Source: Nocardia tengchongensis
GTDB taxonomy: Bacteria > Actinomycetota > Actinomycetes > Mycobacteriales > Mycobacteriaceae
Direction: 5' to 3'
Length of the DNA stretch: 64,000 nucleotides
Assembly: GCF_018362975.1 (NCBI RefSeq)
Contig: NZ_CP074371.1
Coordinates: 620,001-684,000, forward strand
In this document: positions 19,592 to 29,389 of the stretch, piece after piece
Layout of the letters: each line of letters starts with the position of its first letter
How positions within the stretch are numbered: the first letter of the stretch is position 1
Notes under the pieces: generated by a model
What the model was told of the DNA's origin: nothing
The model's input: the letters and a program-made list of their open reading frames with translations, nothing else
Databases searched by the model: none
Position numbers and translations under genes: made by a program

Positions 19592-22025
19592 GTGACCGAA
19601 ACCCCCACCCCGACGGGCGCCACCGACGCGCCCGCCGATTCCGAGGCCACGCCCGCCGATTCCGCGGATGCCACGTCGGCCGAGGCCGCCGATGCCACCT
19701 CGAATCCGGCCGCTCGCCCCGCCAAGAAGGCGGCCGCCGCCCGCGCGGATCTGACGCTGGCCGAGTGGCTCGCCAAGCGCGCCGACGACGAACTCGTGAC
19801 CCTGCTGGAGCTGCGCCCCGATCTGGCCGTGCCGCTGCCCGCCTCGATGGCCGTGCTGGCCGCCCGGACCGAGCAGCGCGCCTCCGTGCTGCGGGCGGGC
19901 GACGAGCTGAACACCCTCGACTTCGCCGTCATCGAAACCCTGATCGTGCAGGGCGCCGGAGACGGCCGCCACGGCGCGCCCCTGCCCGCCAAGACCCTGC
20001 GCAAGCTGCTCTCGGACCGAGTGCCCGCCACGCCCGTGAACGCGGCGCTGGCCAAGCTGCGCGCCCGGGCCCTGGTGTGGGGCCCCGACACCGCCCTGCG
20101 CGTGACGCCCGCCGCGCAGGAGGCGCTGCCGTGGCCGCTGGGCAGCACCACCGAACTACCGGACGCGCTCACCGAACCCGAGATCACCGCGGCCCTGGCC
20201 GCGGCCACGCCGCAGGAACGCGCCCTGCTGGAGAAGCTGGCCGGCACCGGCCCGCGCGGGCGCACCCGCGACGCCGCGCCCGGCACCCCGGCCGAGCGGC
20301 CGGTGCAGCGGCTGCTGGCGCAGCGACTGCTGAACTGGATCGACGACGAGACCGTGGAGCTGCCGATCCCGGTGGGCCAGGTGCTGCGCAACGAGCCGGT
20401 CACCGATCCGCACGCGCTGGCCGCCCCGCACCCCGACACCGTCAAGCACGCCCCCGCCGACACTCAACGCGGTGGCCGCGGGCGAGGTGGGAGAACTGTT
20501 GCGGCACAGCGCCTCCGTGCTGGAGGTGCTGGGTCGCGCGCCCGCGCCCGTGCTGCGCTCCGGCGGCCTCGGGGTGCGCGAACTGCGCCGCGTCGCCAAG
20601 CAGACCGGCATCGACGAGGACCGCCTCGGCCTGCTGGCCGAGCTGCTGGCCGCGGCCCGGCTGATCGACAAGGGCACGCCCGAACCCGCCCCCGAGGGCG
20701 ACGGCACCGACGACTTCTGGACCCCCACCACCACCTCCGACGCCTGGCTCGCCGTGGTGCCGCCGCGCCGCTGGACGGTGCTGGCGCAGGCCTGGCTGGA
20801 ACTGGACCGGCTGCCGTGGATGATCGGGCTGCGCGACGCCAATGACAAGCCCCTGGCGGCGCTGTCGGCGGAACTGCGCACCGTCTACGCCGTCCGCGAC
20901 CGGCACGCCGTACTGAGCCTGCTGGCCGAATTCCCGCCCGGCACCGAGGTTTCCGCCGCCGACCTGGGCCGCATCCTGGCCTGGCGGGAGCCCCGCCGCC
21001 GCCGGCACTACCGGCTGGAGGCGGTGCGCAGCACCCTCGCCGAGGCCGAGGCGCTCGGGCTGATGGCGCGCGGAGCGGTCACCTCCGCGGGCCGTGCGCT
21101 ACTGCACGGCAGCCCCGAGGACGCCGAATCGGAGATGGCGAACGCGCTGCCCGCGCCGGTGGATCACGTACTGGTGCAGGCGGATCTGACGGTGATCGCG
21201 CCGGGCCCGCTGGTGCCGGAACTCCAGGACCGGATCGCCATGGTCGCCGACGTCGAATCCGCGGGCGCGGCAACGGTTTACCGTATCGGCGAGACGTCGG
21301 TGCGCCGCGCCCTGGACGCCGGAGCGACAGCCGCCGAACTGCATCACCTGTTCACCACCCACTCCCGCACCCCGGTCCCCCAGTCGCTGACCTACCTGAT
21401 CGACGACGTGGCCCGCCGGCACGGCCGGCTGCGTGCGGGCATGGCCCAGAGTTTCGTGCGCAGCGAGGATCCGGCGCTGCTGGCCGAGGTGCTGGCCGCC
21501 CCGGTCGCCGGTGAACTGGCCCTGCGCGCGGTGGCCCCGACGGTCGCCATCTCCCAGGCCCCGCTGGGCGAGGTGCTGGAACGCTTGCGCGCGGCCGGTT
21601 TCAGCCCGGCGGGCGAGGATTCCGCGGGCACCATCGTCGACCTGCGGCCGCGCGGCGCCCGGCTGCCCGCCCGGCAGCGCCCGCATCCGAACTGGCGGCC
21701 CAACCCGCCCAGCACCGAGCAACTGCAGTCGCTGGTGGCCGAACTCCGCGCCGGGGAACGCGCCGCGCACGCCCGGGCCGGGCAGGCGGTCCGCTCCGAC
21801 GGCTCCCGCACCAGCACCCAGGCCACGCTCAACCTGCTGCAACTGGCCGCCCGCACCCGCCGCCGCGTCCACATCGGCTACGTGGACGCCCAGGGCGTCG
21901 CCTCCCAGCGCGTGGTCGAACCGCTCAAGGTCGGCGGCGGCCAGCTCGACGCCCTGGACCCCGTCACCGGCGCGGTCCGCCACTTCACCCTGCACCGCAT
22001 CGCCTCGGTCGCCCTGGTCGAATAG
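19592..22025 (+). pseudogene. Helicase-associated WYL-domain protein (XPB partner), split by one-base insertion
   Basis: One protein of about 810 aa in two frames. The first (GTG 19592) has an Ala/Asp-rich head, then DLTLAEWLAKRADDELVTLLELRPDL as in the actinobacterial helicase-associated family (mycobacterial Rv0862c). The second frame carries the middle (HSASVLEVLGRAPAPVLRSG, Helicase_C_3-like) and a C-terminal WYL-like module (RRVHIGYVDAQG, then VVEPLKV). Removing one C from the C5 run at 20451-20455 joins them as KHAPPTLNAVAAGEV. The gene normally occurs close to the XPB helicase, which lies at 24750 here, so a joint DNA-repair role is inferred. The rest of the frame is intact, so a sequence error is likely. 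Confidence 0.85.
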
Positions 22026-22029
22026 GAAA

Positions 22030-22076
22030 AGCCCGGCACCCGAACGGCATTCGTCATGCCGTCCGCGCACCGGGCT
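22030..22076. terminator. Bidirectional terminator
   Basis: AGCCCGG at 22030-22036 pairs with CCGGGCT at 22070-22076, and inside it ACGGCAT pairs with ATGCCGT. It lies between convergent genes. Confidence 0.65.
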
Positions 22077-22092
22077 CCGAGAGTCGGGCTAC

Positions 22093-22623
22093 TTACCCTT
22101 TGGGGTTGCCCAGGCAGAACGTGGTCTTCGGGTCGGGGATGATGCGGAAGCCGATGGCGGTGCTCGCATCACAGGCGAATTCGTCGGCCTGTCCGTCGAT
22201 CCGGTCGATCACCTTGAACGACGCTTCGGGGGCGGTGCAGGCCACGAACTTGTAGCCGGTGGTCTGGCTCTCGTTGTAGCAGGCGCCCTTCTTGAAGTTG
22301 GGGCTCAGGCATAGGAAGGCGGTGGTTCCGCCGTTGAGGGTCTCCTCGTAGGAGGTCTGCTCTTCCTTGCAGTCGGCCTTCTTGTCCGAGACCGCGGCGA
22401 CCTTGTAGACGGCCTTCTGGTCGGAGCAGTCGACGGGCGCGGTCTTGGAGTCGGTGGCCGAGCCCTCGATCACGTTGATGCAGTCGCCCACCTTGGATTT
22501 GGCGGTGTCGGACTTGCTGGCGTTTTGGAGCATCGAACAGCCGGAGACGGCCAGTACGGCTACGGCCACCGCCACGAGGGCGAGCACGAGGCGCACCAGC
22601 GTCCTCGTTCCTGCGAACTTCAC
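22093..22623 (-). CDS. LppU/SCO3897-like lipoprotein
   Basis: A 176-aa exported lipoprotein. The signal peptide has a lipobox VSGC with Cys29; the mature part has seven further Cys residues (in KVGDCINV, VDCSDQ, ADCKEE, FLCLS, GACYNES, ACTAPEA and FACDAS) and an eighth near the end, suggesting disulfides. KVGDCINV followed by VDCSDQKAVYKV is the pattern of the LppU/SCO3897 group, which is of unknown function. ATG 22623 has GAAAGG upstream. Convergent with the WYL protein. Confidence 0.82.
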   Translation of the reverse strand: MKFAGTRTLVRLVLALVAVAVAVLAVSGCSMLQNASKSDTAKSKVGDCINVIEGSATDSKTAPVDCSDQKAVYKVAAVSDKKADCKEEQTSYEETLNGGTTAFLCLSPNFKKGACYNESQTTGYKFVACTAPEASFKVIDRIDGQADEFACDASTAIGFRIIPDPKTTFCLGNPKG

Positions 22624-22735
22624 TAGCGAAAACCTTTCTCACCGAACCGTTCACGGCTGTGAACGCGGTGAGAATACCTGTGTGCCGCCCGGACCCGCAT
22701 CAGACAGCGGGTTATGTCCGGACGACATCACCGAT

Positions 22736-22837
22736 TCAGTGGTGCGGAAGCATCGACAGGCCGTGCATGCCCAGCCACGAGAGGTTGATGAGCAGGGTGG
22801 GGAGGGTACTGAGCATCGGCAGGCCGAAGTACAACAC
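22736..22837 (-). CDS. Hydrophobic 33-aa micropeptide, function unknown
   Basis: A short ORF with GTG start at 22837 (MLYFGLPMLSTLPTLLI at the N-terminus, ending GLSMLPHH) behind GAGAGG about 9 nt upstream. It is strongly hydrophobic over about 25 residues with a Trp in the middle and ends in His-His, so it is probably a membrane or exported peptide. It lies alone between the LppU-like and glycosidase genes, same strand as both. Too short for standard gene calling. It shares size, an early Leu-Tyr, apolar composition and a Pro-His end with the peptide at 3347-3457, but the two are not clearly homologous. Confidence 0.5.
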   Translation of the reverse strand: MLYFGLPMLSTLPTLLINLSWLGMHGLSMLPHH

Positions 22838-22951
22838 GATTGGTTACCTCTCGAGAGAACAAACTGGGCGCGTGACCAATAGCGCCCCTTTCCCGGGGTG
22901 TCGGTTCCCGCGCCCCGCTCGTTACACAAGCGCGGCAATAGCTTTCACGCA

Positions 22952-24520
22952 TTACCGGGCCGAACCGGTCCCCGAACCACTCCCGGAACCCGAATCCGCC
23001 GACCCGCTCGCCGAGCCGCTACCGGCCGACCCGCTCGCCGAACCACTGGCCGAGCCCGTCCCGATCGGACCGCTGGGCACGGTCGCGCCCTTCGAGCCCG
23101 GCCGGTTGACGTAGACCGTGACCGGCGTCGAGGCGTCCGCGTCCACCGTCACCACCCGCGCGCCCGCCGCGGAGGTCACGTGGCCGCCGTCCACCCGCAC
23201 CGCGTACCCGTCCGGGTAGTGCACATCGGAGGTGTAGATCTCGGTCGGCCCCGACCCCGCGCGCGGGGTGTAGCGGTAGGCGAAGTCGCCGGTGTCGGGG
23301 TCGAAGATCATCCGGCCCGGCGTGCCCGCGGTCGCGCGCGGATAGGTGCGTACCAGCTGCTTGCCGATATCCCCGAGGAACGGGTCCGGCTTGGGCCCGC
23401 CGGCCCCGAACCGCGAGGTGTAGGTCCAGTACTGCCAGCTCACGAAGCGGTCGTCGGCGCGGATCAGGGTATTGCGCAGCACGGTCGCGTCGCCGTCGCC
23501 GAATTCGGTGACCAGGGTCGGCAGCTGAGTGTGCGCGGTGAGGGCGTCGATATTGCCCCAGGTCTTGTCCTGTTGCATCGGGCACAGCCCGCGCAGGAAG
23601 GTCGGCAGGTTCATGTAGATGGCCAGCTGACTGGGCACGCAGTAGTCGTGCGGCGCGAACGCGATGTCGGGCGCGCTGATCGGCGGGTTCTTGCCCAGGT
23701 TGCTGGGCATGGTCTCGTTCCAGGTGACGTTGGGTTCCCACAGCACCATGAGGTCGCCGTTGCGGCCGCGCACGGCGTCGGTCAGCTTCTGCATGGCCGC
23801 TTGATATTTGACGTCGAAGCCCGGGCAGCCATTGGGGAAGCAGGACAGGAACGCCGTGCCCGGCCAGGGTTCGTTGAGCAGTTCGATGCCCATCGCGCCG
23901 GGGTGGCCGCTCATCTTCGCGGCGAGCGCCCCGAGCGCGTCACCGAGGTAGTCGAGCGCGCCGTAGGAGTTGTTCCACACCTCGTCCCAGCCCGCGTTCA
24001 TGCTGGGCATCAGGTAGAACAGCGGGAAGCCGACATTCGGTTCACCGGCGCCGGGCCGGGCGTGGATGGCCCATTCCGGAAAACCGTTGCCGCCCCACAC
24101 CTTCGACAGCCCGTCCTGGTGGTTGTCGAGCACGGTGTGGATCCCGTATTCGGCCAAGGTGTCCACGACACCGGCGACCCGATCGAGATACGCGGTGTCG
24201 ACCACGCCCTTGGTGGGCATCAGCGCGTCGAAGGACACGCCCAGCCGGACGGTGTTGAAGCCGTGTCCGGCCAGCAGCGCGGCATCGTCGGCGGTGACGG
24301 TGAGCCCGTCTCCCGCGTTGAGGTACGGCGGCTCCTTGTCGACATTGTTGACCCCGTGCAGCAGCACGACCCGGCCACTGTCGTCCACGAAGCGCACGCC
24401 GTCGGTGTGAATCCGCGTAACGGGCGCGGCGGCGGGCGCGGCGTCGGCGACGGCGGCGGGCGCCATCACCCCGCCCGCGAGGGCTGCGGCGAGCAGCCCG
24501 CGCATCCAGCGTCTCTGCAT
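22952..24520 (-). CDS. Secreted GH5 glycosidase, endoglycoceramidase-like
   Basis: A 522-aa exported enzyme. The Sec signal peptide (to about residue 28, ADAAPAAA) precedes a GH5 TIM barrel that begins with FVDDSGRVVLLHGVNNVDK. The acid/base Glu is in IELLNEPW and the nucleophile Glu in LVTEFGDGD; VLDNHQDGLSK and WQYWTY are also typical of the endoglycoceramidase subgroup first studied in Rhodococcus. Those enzymes cut the bond between oligosaccharide and ceramide in glycosphingolipids. A C-terminal beta domain follows, then a Ser/Gly-rich tail of about 35 residues that looks like a flexible linker with nothing after it. The substrate is inferred from family only. Confidence 0.88.
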   Translation of the reverse strand: MQRRWMRGLLAAALAGGVMAPAAVADAAPAAAPVTRIHTDGVRFVDDSGRVVLLHGVNNVDKEPPYLNAGDGLTVTADDAALLAGHGFNTVRLGVSFDALMPTKGVVDTAYLDRVAGVVDTLAEYGIHTVLDNHQDGLSKVWGGNGFPEWAIHARPGAGEPNVGFPLFYLMPSMNAGWDEVWNNSYGALDYLGDALGALAAKMSGHPGAMGIELLNEPWPGTAFLSCFPNGCPGFDVKYQAAMQKLTDAVRGRNGDLMVLWEPNVTWNETMPSNLGKNPPISAPDIAFAPHDYCVPSQLAIYMNLPTFLRGLCPMQQDKTWGNIDALTAHTQLPTLVTEFGDGDATVLRNTLIRADDRFVSWQYWTYTSRFGAGGPKPDPFLGDIGKQLVRTYPRATAGTPGRMIFDPDTGDFAYRYTPRAGSGPTEIYTSDVHYPDGYAVRVDGGHVTSAAGARVVTVDADASTPVTVYVNRPGSKGATVPSGPIGTGSASGSASGSAGSGSASGSADSGSGSGSGTGSAR

Positions 24521-24749
24521 CTTTTTCAGTTCTTTCAGGTCAAATCAGCCATATGGACAAGCGTCCAAGTTTCGAGTGATCGTAGCCACCAAAACTCTGG
24601 TCTTGACCGTTTTGCGGGAATCACCCCGGTTTCTCCGCGGCGTCCCCACCCGATCCCGGGGCACAGGACGCAGGTCACGTGGCATTGTCGGTGGGTTCCT
24701 GGAGAATGGTTGAGGCCCGTTTCGGGCCCGGACTCACCCAGGAGGTGTC

Positions 24750-26408
24750 GTGACCGACGGTCCACTCATCGTGCAGAGTGACAAGACGCTGCTGTTGGAG
24801 GTCGATCATGAGTCGGCCGGAGCAGCGCGGCAGGCCATCGCGCCGTTCGCGGAACTGGAACGCGCGCCCGAGCACGTGCACACCTATCGGGTGACACCGC
24901 TCGCCCTGTGGAACGCGCGGGCCGCCGGCCACGACGCCGAGCAGGTGGTGGACGCTCTCGTCAGCTTCAGCCGGTACGCGGTGCCGCAGCCGCTGCTGGT
25001 CGACATCGTCGACACCATGGCCCGCTACGGGCGGCTGCAGTTGATGAAGCATCCGGCGCACGGGCTGGTACTGGTCAGCCTGGATCGCGCGGTGCTGGAG
25101 GAAATCCTGCGGCACAAGAAAATTCAGCCGATGCTGGGCGCGCGCATCGACGACGACACGGTGATCGTGCACCCGTCCGAGCGCGGCCGCATCAAGCAGA
25201 TGCTGCTCAAGGTCGGCTGGCCCGCGGAGGATCTCGCCGGGTACGTGGACGGCGAGGCGCACCAGATCGACCTGGACTTCGAGACCGGCAACTGGCATCT
25301 GCGCGACTATCAGGAACTGGCCGCGGACTCGTTCTGGGCCGGCGGCTCCGGCGTGGTGGTGCTGCCCTGCGGCGCGGGCAAGACCATGGTGGGCGCGGCG
25401 GCCATGGCGAAGGCCAAGGCGACCACGCTGATCCTGGTCACCAACACCGTGGCCGGCCGGCAGTGGCGGCGCGAACTGCTCGCCCGCACCTCGCTGACCG
25501 AGGACGAGATCGGCGAATACTCCGGCGAGCGCAAGGAGATCCGCCCGGTCACCATCGCCACCTATCAGGTGATCACGCGCAAGACCAAGGGCGAGTACCG
25601 GCATCTGGAGCTGTTCGACAGCCGCGACTGGGGCCTGGTCATCTACGACGAGGTGCACCTGCTGCCCGCGCCGGTCTTCCGGATGACCGCGGACCTGCAG
25701 TCGCGCCGCCGGCTCGGGCTGACCGCCACCCTGGTGCGCGAGGACGGCCGCGAGGGCGACGTGTTCTCGCTGATCGGCCCCAAGCGTTATGACGCGCCGT
25801 GGAAGGACATCGAGTCGCAGGGCTGGATCGCGCCCGCGGACTGCGTCGAGGTGCGGGTCACCCTGACCGATGCCGAGCGCATGGCCTACGCCACCGCCGA
25901 GCCGGAGGAGCGCTACAAGCTGTGCTCCACCGCGCGCACCAAACTGCCGGTGGTGGAGTCGATTCTGGCCCGGCACAAGGATGCGCCGAGCCTGGTGATC
26001 GGGGCGTACCTGGATCAATTGGACGAGCTGGGCGAGCATTTGAACGCGCCGGTCATCCAGGGTTCCACCCGCACCAAGGAGCGCGAGGAGCTGTTCGACG
26101 CCTTCCGCCGCGGGGAGATTCCGGTGCTGGTGGTGTCGAAGGTGGCCAACTTCTCCATCGACCTGCCGGAAGCCTCGGTGGCCGTACAGGTTTCGGGCAC
26201 CTTCGGGTCCCGGCAGGAGGAAGCGCAGCGGCTGGGGCGGCTGCTACGCCCGAAACACGACGGCGGCCAGGCTCACTTCTATTCGGTGGTCGCGCGTGAC
26301 ACGCTGGACGCCGAGTACGCCGCGCACCGGCAGCGTTTCCTGGCCGAGCAGGGGTACGCCTATCGCATCACCGATGCGGACGACCTGCTGGGGCCGACGA
26401 TAGGATAA
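24750..26408 (+). CDS. ercc3: XPB/ERCC3-type 3'-5' DNA helicase
   Basis: A 552-aa superfamily 2 helicase like mycobacterial Rv0861c. The N-terminal damage-recognition-like domain (about residues 1-185) precedes HLRDYQELA, Walker A LPCGAGKTM (Lys about 211), motif II YDEVHLLPA, LGLTATLVREDGREGDVFSL with the RED motif, and motif VI QEEAQRLGRLLRPK. Bacterial XPB unwinds and anneals DNA and is thought to act in repair. The GTG start has a strong GGAGGTGTC. The partner-like WYL protein is nearby at 19592. Followed at 37 bp by the DUF3239 gene on the same strand. Confidence 0.95.
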   Translation: MTDGPLIVQSDKTLLLEVDHESAGAARQAIAPFAELERAPEHVHTYRVTPLALWNARAAGHDAEQVVDALVSFSRYAVPQPLLVDIVDTMARYGRLQLMKHPAHGLVLVSLDRAVLEEILRHKKIQPMLGARIDDDTVIVHPSERGRIKQMLLKVGWPAEDLAGYVDGEAHQIDLDFETGNWHLRDYQELAADSFWAGGSGVVVLPCGAGKTMVGAAAMAKAKATTLILVTNTVAGRQWRRELLARTSLTEDEIGEYSGERKEIRPVTIATYQVITRKTKGEYRHLELFDSRDWGLVIYDEVHLLPAPVFRMTADLQSRRRLGLTATLVREDGREGDVFSLIGPKRYDAPWKDIESQGWIAPADCVEVRVTLTDAERMAYATAEPEERYKLCSTARTKLPVVESILARHKDAPSLVIGAYLDQLDELGEHLNAPVIQGSTRTKEREELFDAFRRGEIPVLVVSKVANFSIDLPEASVAVQVSGTFGSRQEEAQRLGRLLRPKHDGGQAHFYSVVARDTLDAEYAAHRQRFLAEQGYAYRITDADDLLGPTIG

Positions 26409-26445
26409 GTGGAGGAAGAGCCTCCATAAGGCGGGAGGGACGTAC

Positions 26446-27114
26446 GTGCGGCGCTTCGAATTCGCGGTGGACCGCGACCATGCCCGGGCGGTCAACGAGG
26501 TCGTCGCGTACCTGCGACGACTACGCATCTGGGCGTACACGGCCGCGGCCGGGCTGGGACTGGGCACCGCGTTTCTGATCTGGGTGAACCACCCGTGGTC
26601 CTGGCTGCTGGCGGTGGCGTTCCTGGCCGCCGCGGTGACCGCGGCGTTCATCGGATACTGGATGCCGCATCGCGGCCGGGTGGACAAGCTGTACGCGGCC
26701 GGCGCCCTGGTGCCCGCGGTGGTGTCGGAGACCCACGGGAACGGGGCCACCCTGCTGGCGCTGGTCGATCTGGCCAAGCCCAACACGCCCGGCCCCCGGT
26801 ACGCGCTGGTGACCCGTACGGTCCGGTCCCTGCCCGGGCACCGGGCCCGCGCCGGGGAGCGGGTGCCCGCCGTCACCGTGCGCGTGGATCGCGCACCCGG
26901 CCCGGTCGGCGACCTGTGGCAGACGGTGAGCGCCATGCCGATCGCGTGGGGTACCCGGGACCTGAACATCATCGAACGCGCCCGCGAGGCCATCCACGAG
27001 GTCGAGTGGAAACTGCTCACCGACAACCTGGACCTGGCCACCAAGGTGCGCGGGGCCGACGCCAAGCGCCTGCTGCTGGACCCCCGGCAACTGCCGGAGG
27101 AGTTGCGCGGCTGA
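26446..27114 (+). CDS. DUF3239 membrane protein
   Basis: A 222-aa protein. Two adjacent membrane helices (about residues 29-47 and 51-69) are followed by a cytosolic domain with GALVPAVVSE, ALVTRTVRSLPGH and PIAWGTRDLNIIERAREAI, matching the DUF3239 family of Corynebacteriales. Function unknown. It has GGCGGGAGGG upstream and follows XPB closely, so cotranscription is likely. Confidence 0.8.
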   Translation: MRRFEFAVDRDHARAVNEVVAYLRRLRIWAYTAAAGLGLGTAFLIWVNHPWSWLLAVAFLAAAVTAAFIGYWMPHRGRVDKLYAAGALVPAVVSETHGNGATLLALVDLAKPNTPGPRYALVTRTVRSLPGHRARAGERVPAVTVRVDRAPGPVGDLWQTVSAMPIAWGTRDLNIIERAREAIHEVEWKLLTDNLDLATKVRGADAKRLLLDPRQLPEELRG

Positions 27115-27188
27115 ACGATCCACGCCGGAGGAGCCGATTACCATCGACGGGTCGGGTTTTCCTGCGGAGCAAGGGGCGGCTGGAGCGC

Positions 27189-28592
27189 ATGGCTTGGAAC
27201 TGGCGGTACGCGGTAGCGGGGGCGGTACTGCTCGCGGGCTCGAATGCGATTCCCGCGCAGGCGGATTCGAGCGATCCACTGGCTGGTGCGCCCGGCGCGG
27301 GCGACCCCTACTACCCGATGGACGGCAACGGCGGCTACGACGTCGGCCACTACGACGTCACCCTGTCCTACGATCCCCCGTCCCATCAGCTGGCCGGGTC
27401 CACCCGCATCGACGCCATCGCGACCCAGGCGCTGCGGGTGTTCGACCTCGATTACAGCGGTCCCGCCGTCTCCAAGGTGACGGTCAACAACCTGCCCGCC
27501 TGGTTCGACCGCAGCGGTGAGCACGAACTGGTCGTCACCCCCCTGATTCCGCTGCTCCCGGGCCTGCCGTTCACCGTGCAGGTGGAGTACGCCGGTGAGG
27601 TGACCGGCACCGAGGGCGAGGGCTGGGTGTTCTCGCCCAGCGGCGGCGCTTTCGTTGCGGGCGAACCGCATTCGGCGAGCAGCTGGTACCCGCTCAACGA
27701 CACGCCGCTGGACAAGGCGACTTTCACGCTGCACGCCACGGTGCCGCAGGAGTGGGAGGTGATGTCGATCGGCGACAAGGTGTCCGACACCGTGCAGGGC
27801 GCGAACCGGACCGTGTCCTGGGAGATGCGCCAGCCGGTGGTCGGCTATCTGACCACCATCGCCGTCGACCGGTTCGAGTTCCTGGAACAGCGGCGCGCCA
27901 ATGGAACTCCGCTGCTGAGCGCCTTCGCGCCGAACGCCGCCAAGGGGCGCGACCTGGAGGCCCGGCTGCCCGAGATCCTGGACTTCCAGGAGCAGCTGTA
28001 CGGCCCGTACCCATTCGACACCGCGGGCGGCCTCTACGTCGACACCGGACTGCAGTTCTCGCTGGAGACGCAGTCGCGCCCGATCTACGCGCCCTGGACC
28101 GACCTGGGCACCGTGGTGCACGAGATCACCCACCAGTGGTGGGGCGATTCCATGTCGGTGAAGCAGTGGTCCGACGTCTGCCTGAACGAGTGCTTCGCCA
28201 GCTACACCGCCGACTACCTGTGGCCGGAACGCAAGGACGGCAAGGACGTCGACGCCGACTACCGCGACACCGTCGCGAAATACCGTGACAACCCGAAGTT
28301 CTGGGAGATCGCGCTCCAGAACCCGGGCGAGGGCAGCGAATTCACCGCGGTCTACTACCGGGGGCCGCTGTTCCTGCACGCGCTGCGCCGGACCATGGGC
28401 GACGCCGCCTTCTTCCCCGCGGTCCGTGATTTCGTCATGGCGCACCAGTACGGCAACGCGTCCATGCCGGAGTTCCGGACCTTCCTGCGATCGCGGTCGC
28501 CGGTCGATCTGACCGGGTTCCTGGCCGCCTGGCTGGAGCGCACCGACCGGCCGGCCGACGAGTTCCTCTACCCCGGCCCGCTGCGCGCCTGA
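27189..28592 (+). CDS. M1-family zinc metallopeptidase, secreted
   Basis: A 467-aa aminopeptidase-like protein. The signal peptide ends near AIPAQADSS (about residue 26). The N-terminal beta domain is followed by the thermolysin-like catalytic domain with HEITHQWWG (HExxH zinc ligands and catalytic Glu) and the third ligand Glu in CLNECFASY. The usual GAMEN-type substrate motif appears as GGLYVDTGLQFSLETQS, so the exopeptidase signature is weak and the activity could differ from a standard aminopeptidase. The chain lacks the long C-terminal domain of PepN. ATG 27189 has CTGGAG upstream; the frame is open upstream but that overlaps DUF3239. Confidence 0.9.
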   Translation: MAWNWRYAVAGAVLLAGSNAIPAQADSSDPLAGAPGAGDPYYPMDGNGGYDVGHYDVTLSYDPPSHQLAGSTRIDAIATQALRVFDLDYSGPAVSKVTVNNLPAWFDRSGEHELVVTPLIPLLPGLPFTVQVEYAGEVTGTEGEGWVFSPSGGAFVAGEPHSASSWYPLNDTPLDKATFTLHATVPQEWEVMSIGDKVSDTVQGANRTVSWEMRQPVVGYLTTIAVDRFEFLEQRRANGTPLLSAFAPNAAKGRDLEARLPEILDFQEQLYGPYPFDTAGGLYVDTGLQFSLETQSRPIYAPWTDLGTVVHEITHQWWGDSMSVKQWSDVCLNECFASYTADYLWPERKDGKDVDADYRDTVAKYRDNPKFWEIALQNPGEGSEFTAVYYRGPLFLHALRRTMGDAAFFPAVRDFVMAHQYGNASMPEFRTFLRSRSPVDLTGFLAAWLERTDRPADEFLYPGPLRA

Positions 28593-28609
28593 CCCGGCGC
28601 CCACGGAGA

Positions 28610-28632
28610 GCCCGCCGGTATTCGCGGCGGGC
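28610..28632. terminator. Bidirectional terminator
   Basis: GCCCGCCG at 28610-28617 pairs with CGGCGGGC at 28625-28632 around a 7-nt loop, between convergent genes. Confidence 0.65.
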
Positions 28633-28639
28633 GATCGGT

Positions 28640-29284
28640 TCAGGCGGGCAGCGGCCGGGTGCGGTCGGACAGCACCAGCGCGGCCATGGCGCCCAGCACG
28701 GTGCCGGTGACGTACCGCTGCGCGCGCAGCCACAGCGGCCGTCGCGCCAGGAAGGTCGAGACCGCGCCGGCGCTGAGCACGATCAGCCCGTTCACGGTGA
28801 CCGCGATGGCGATCTGCACCGCGCCCAGCGACAGGCTCTGCAACCACACCCGCCCGTGCGCGGGCACCACGAACTGCGGGATCAGCGCCATGTACAGGAT
28901 GGCGATCTTGGGATTGAGCAGATTGGTCACCAGCCCCATGGCGAACAGCCGGCGGGCCGGATCCGCGGGGAGCTCGGTTGGTGCGAACAGCGCGACCCCG
29001 CCCGGCCGCAGCGTCTTCCAGGCCAGATAGACCAGGTACAGCGCGCCCGCCACCTTCAAAGCCAGGTACAGCGCGGGCACCATGGCGAAGACCGCGGTGA
29101 TCCCGGCCGTCGCGGCCGCCAGGTACACCCCGAATCCGACCGCCACGCCGCCCAGCGACACCAGCCCGGCCCGCCGCCCCTGCGATACGGTCCGCGACAC
29201 CAGATACATCATGTTCGGCCCCGGCGTGAGCACCAGCCCCAGCGCCGCGGCCGCCACTCCCAGTACCGCACTCGTCTCGATCAC
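28640..29284 (-). CDS. LysE/RhtB-family amino-acid exporter
   Basis: A 214-aa inner-membrane protein with about six helices. The family signature LGLVLTPGPNMMYLVSRTVSQGRRAG is split here across residues 15-40; LVTNLLNPKIAILYMALIPQFV is the second conserved block. LysE-type carriers export amino acids or related metabolites by proton exchange; the substrate is not readable. GTG at 29284 (IETSAVL) is taken as the start; the extra nine upstream residues are Arg-rich. Confidence 0.9.
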   Translation of the reverse strand: MIETSAVLGVAAAALGLVLTPGPNMMYLVSRTVSQGRRAGLVSLGGVAVGFGVYLAAATAGITAVFAMVPALYLALKVAGALYLVYLAWKTLRPGGVALFAPTELPADPARRLFAMGLVTNLLNPKIAILYMALIPQFVVPAHGRVWLQSLSLGAVQIAIAVTVNGLIVLSAGAVSTFLARRPLWLRAQRYVTGTVLGAMAALVLSDRTRPLPA

Positions 29285-29389
29285 GTGACCGATTCTCCGG
29301 CCCCGCCGCACCGCTGTCGCGGGCCACTCGTCACCGACTGGACCGCGAACAGCAGGCCACGAACCCTCAGCCCGGACGCGGACCGCGGG

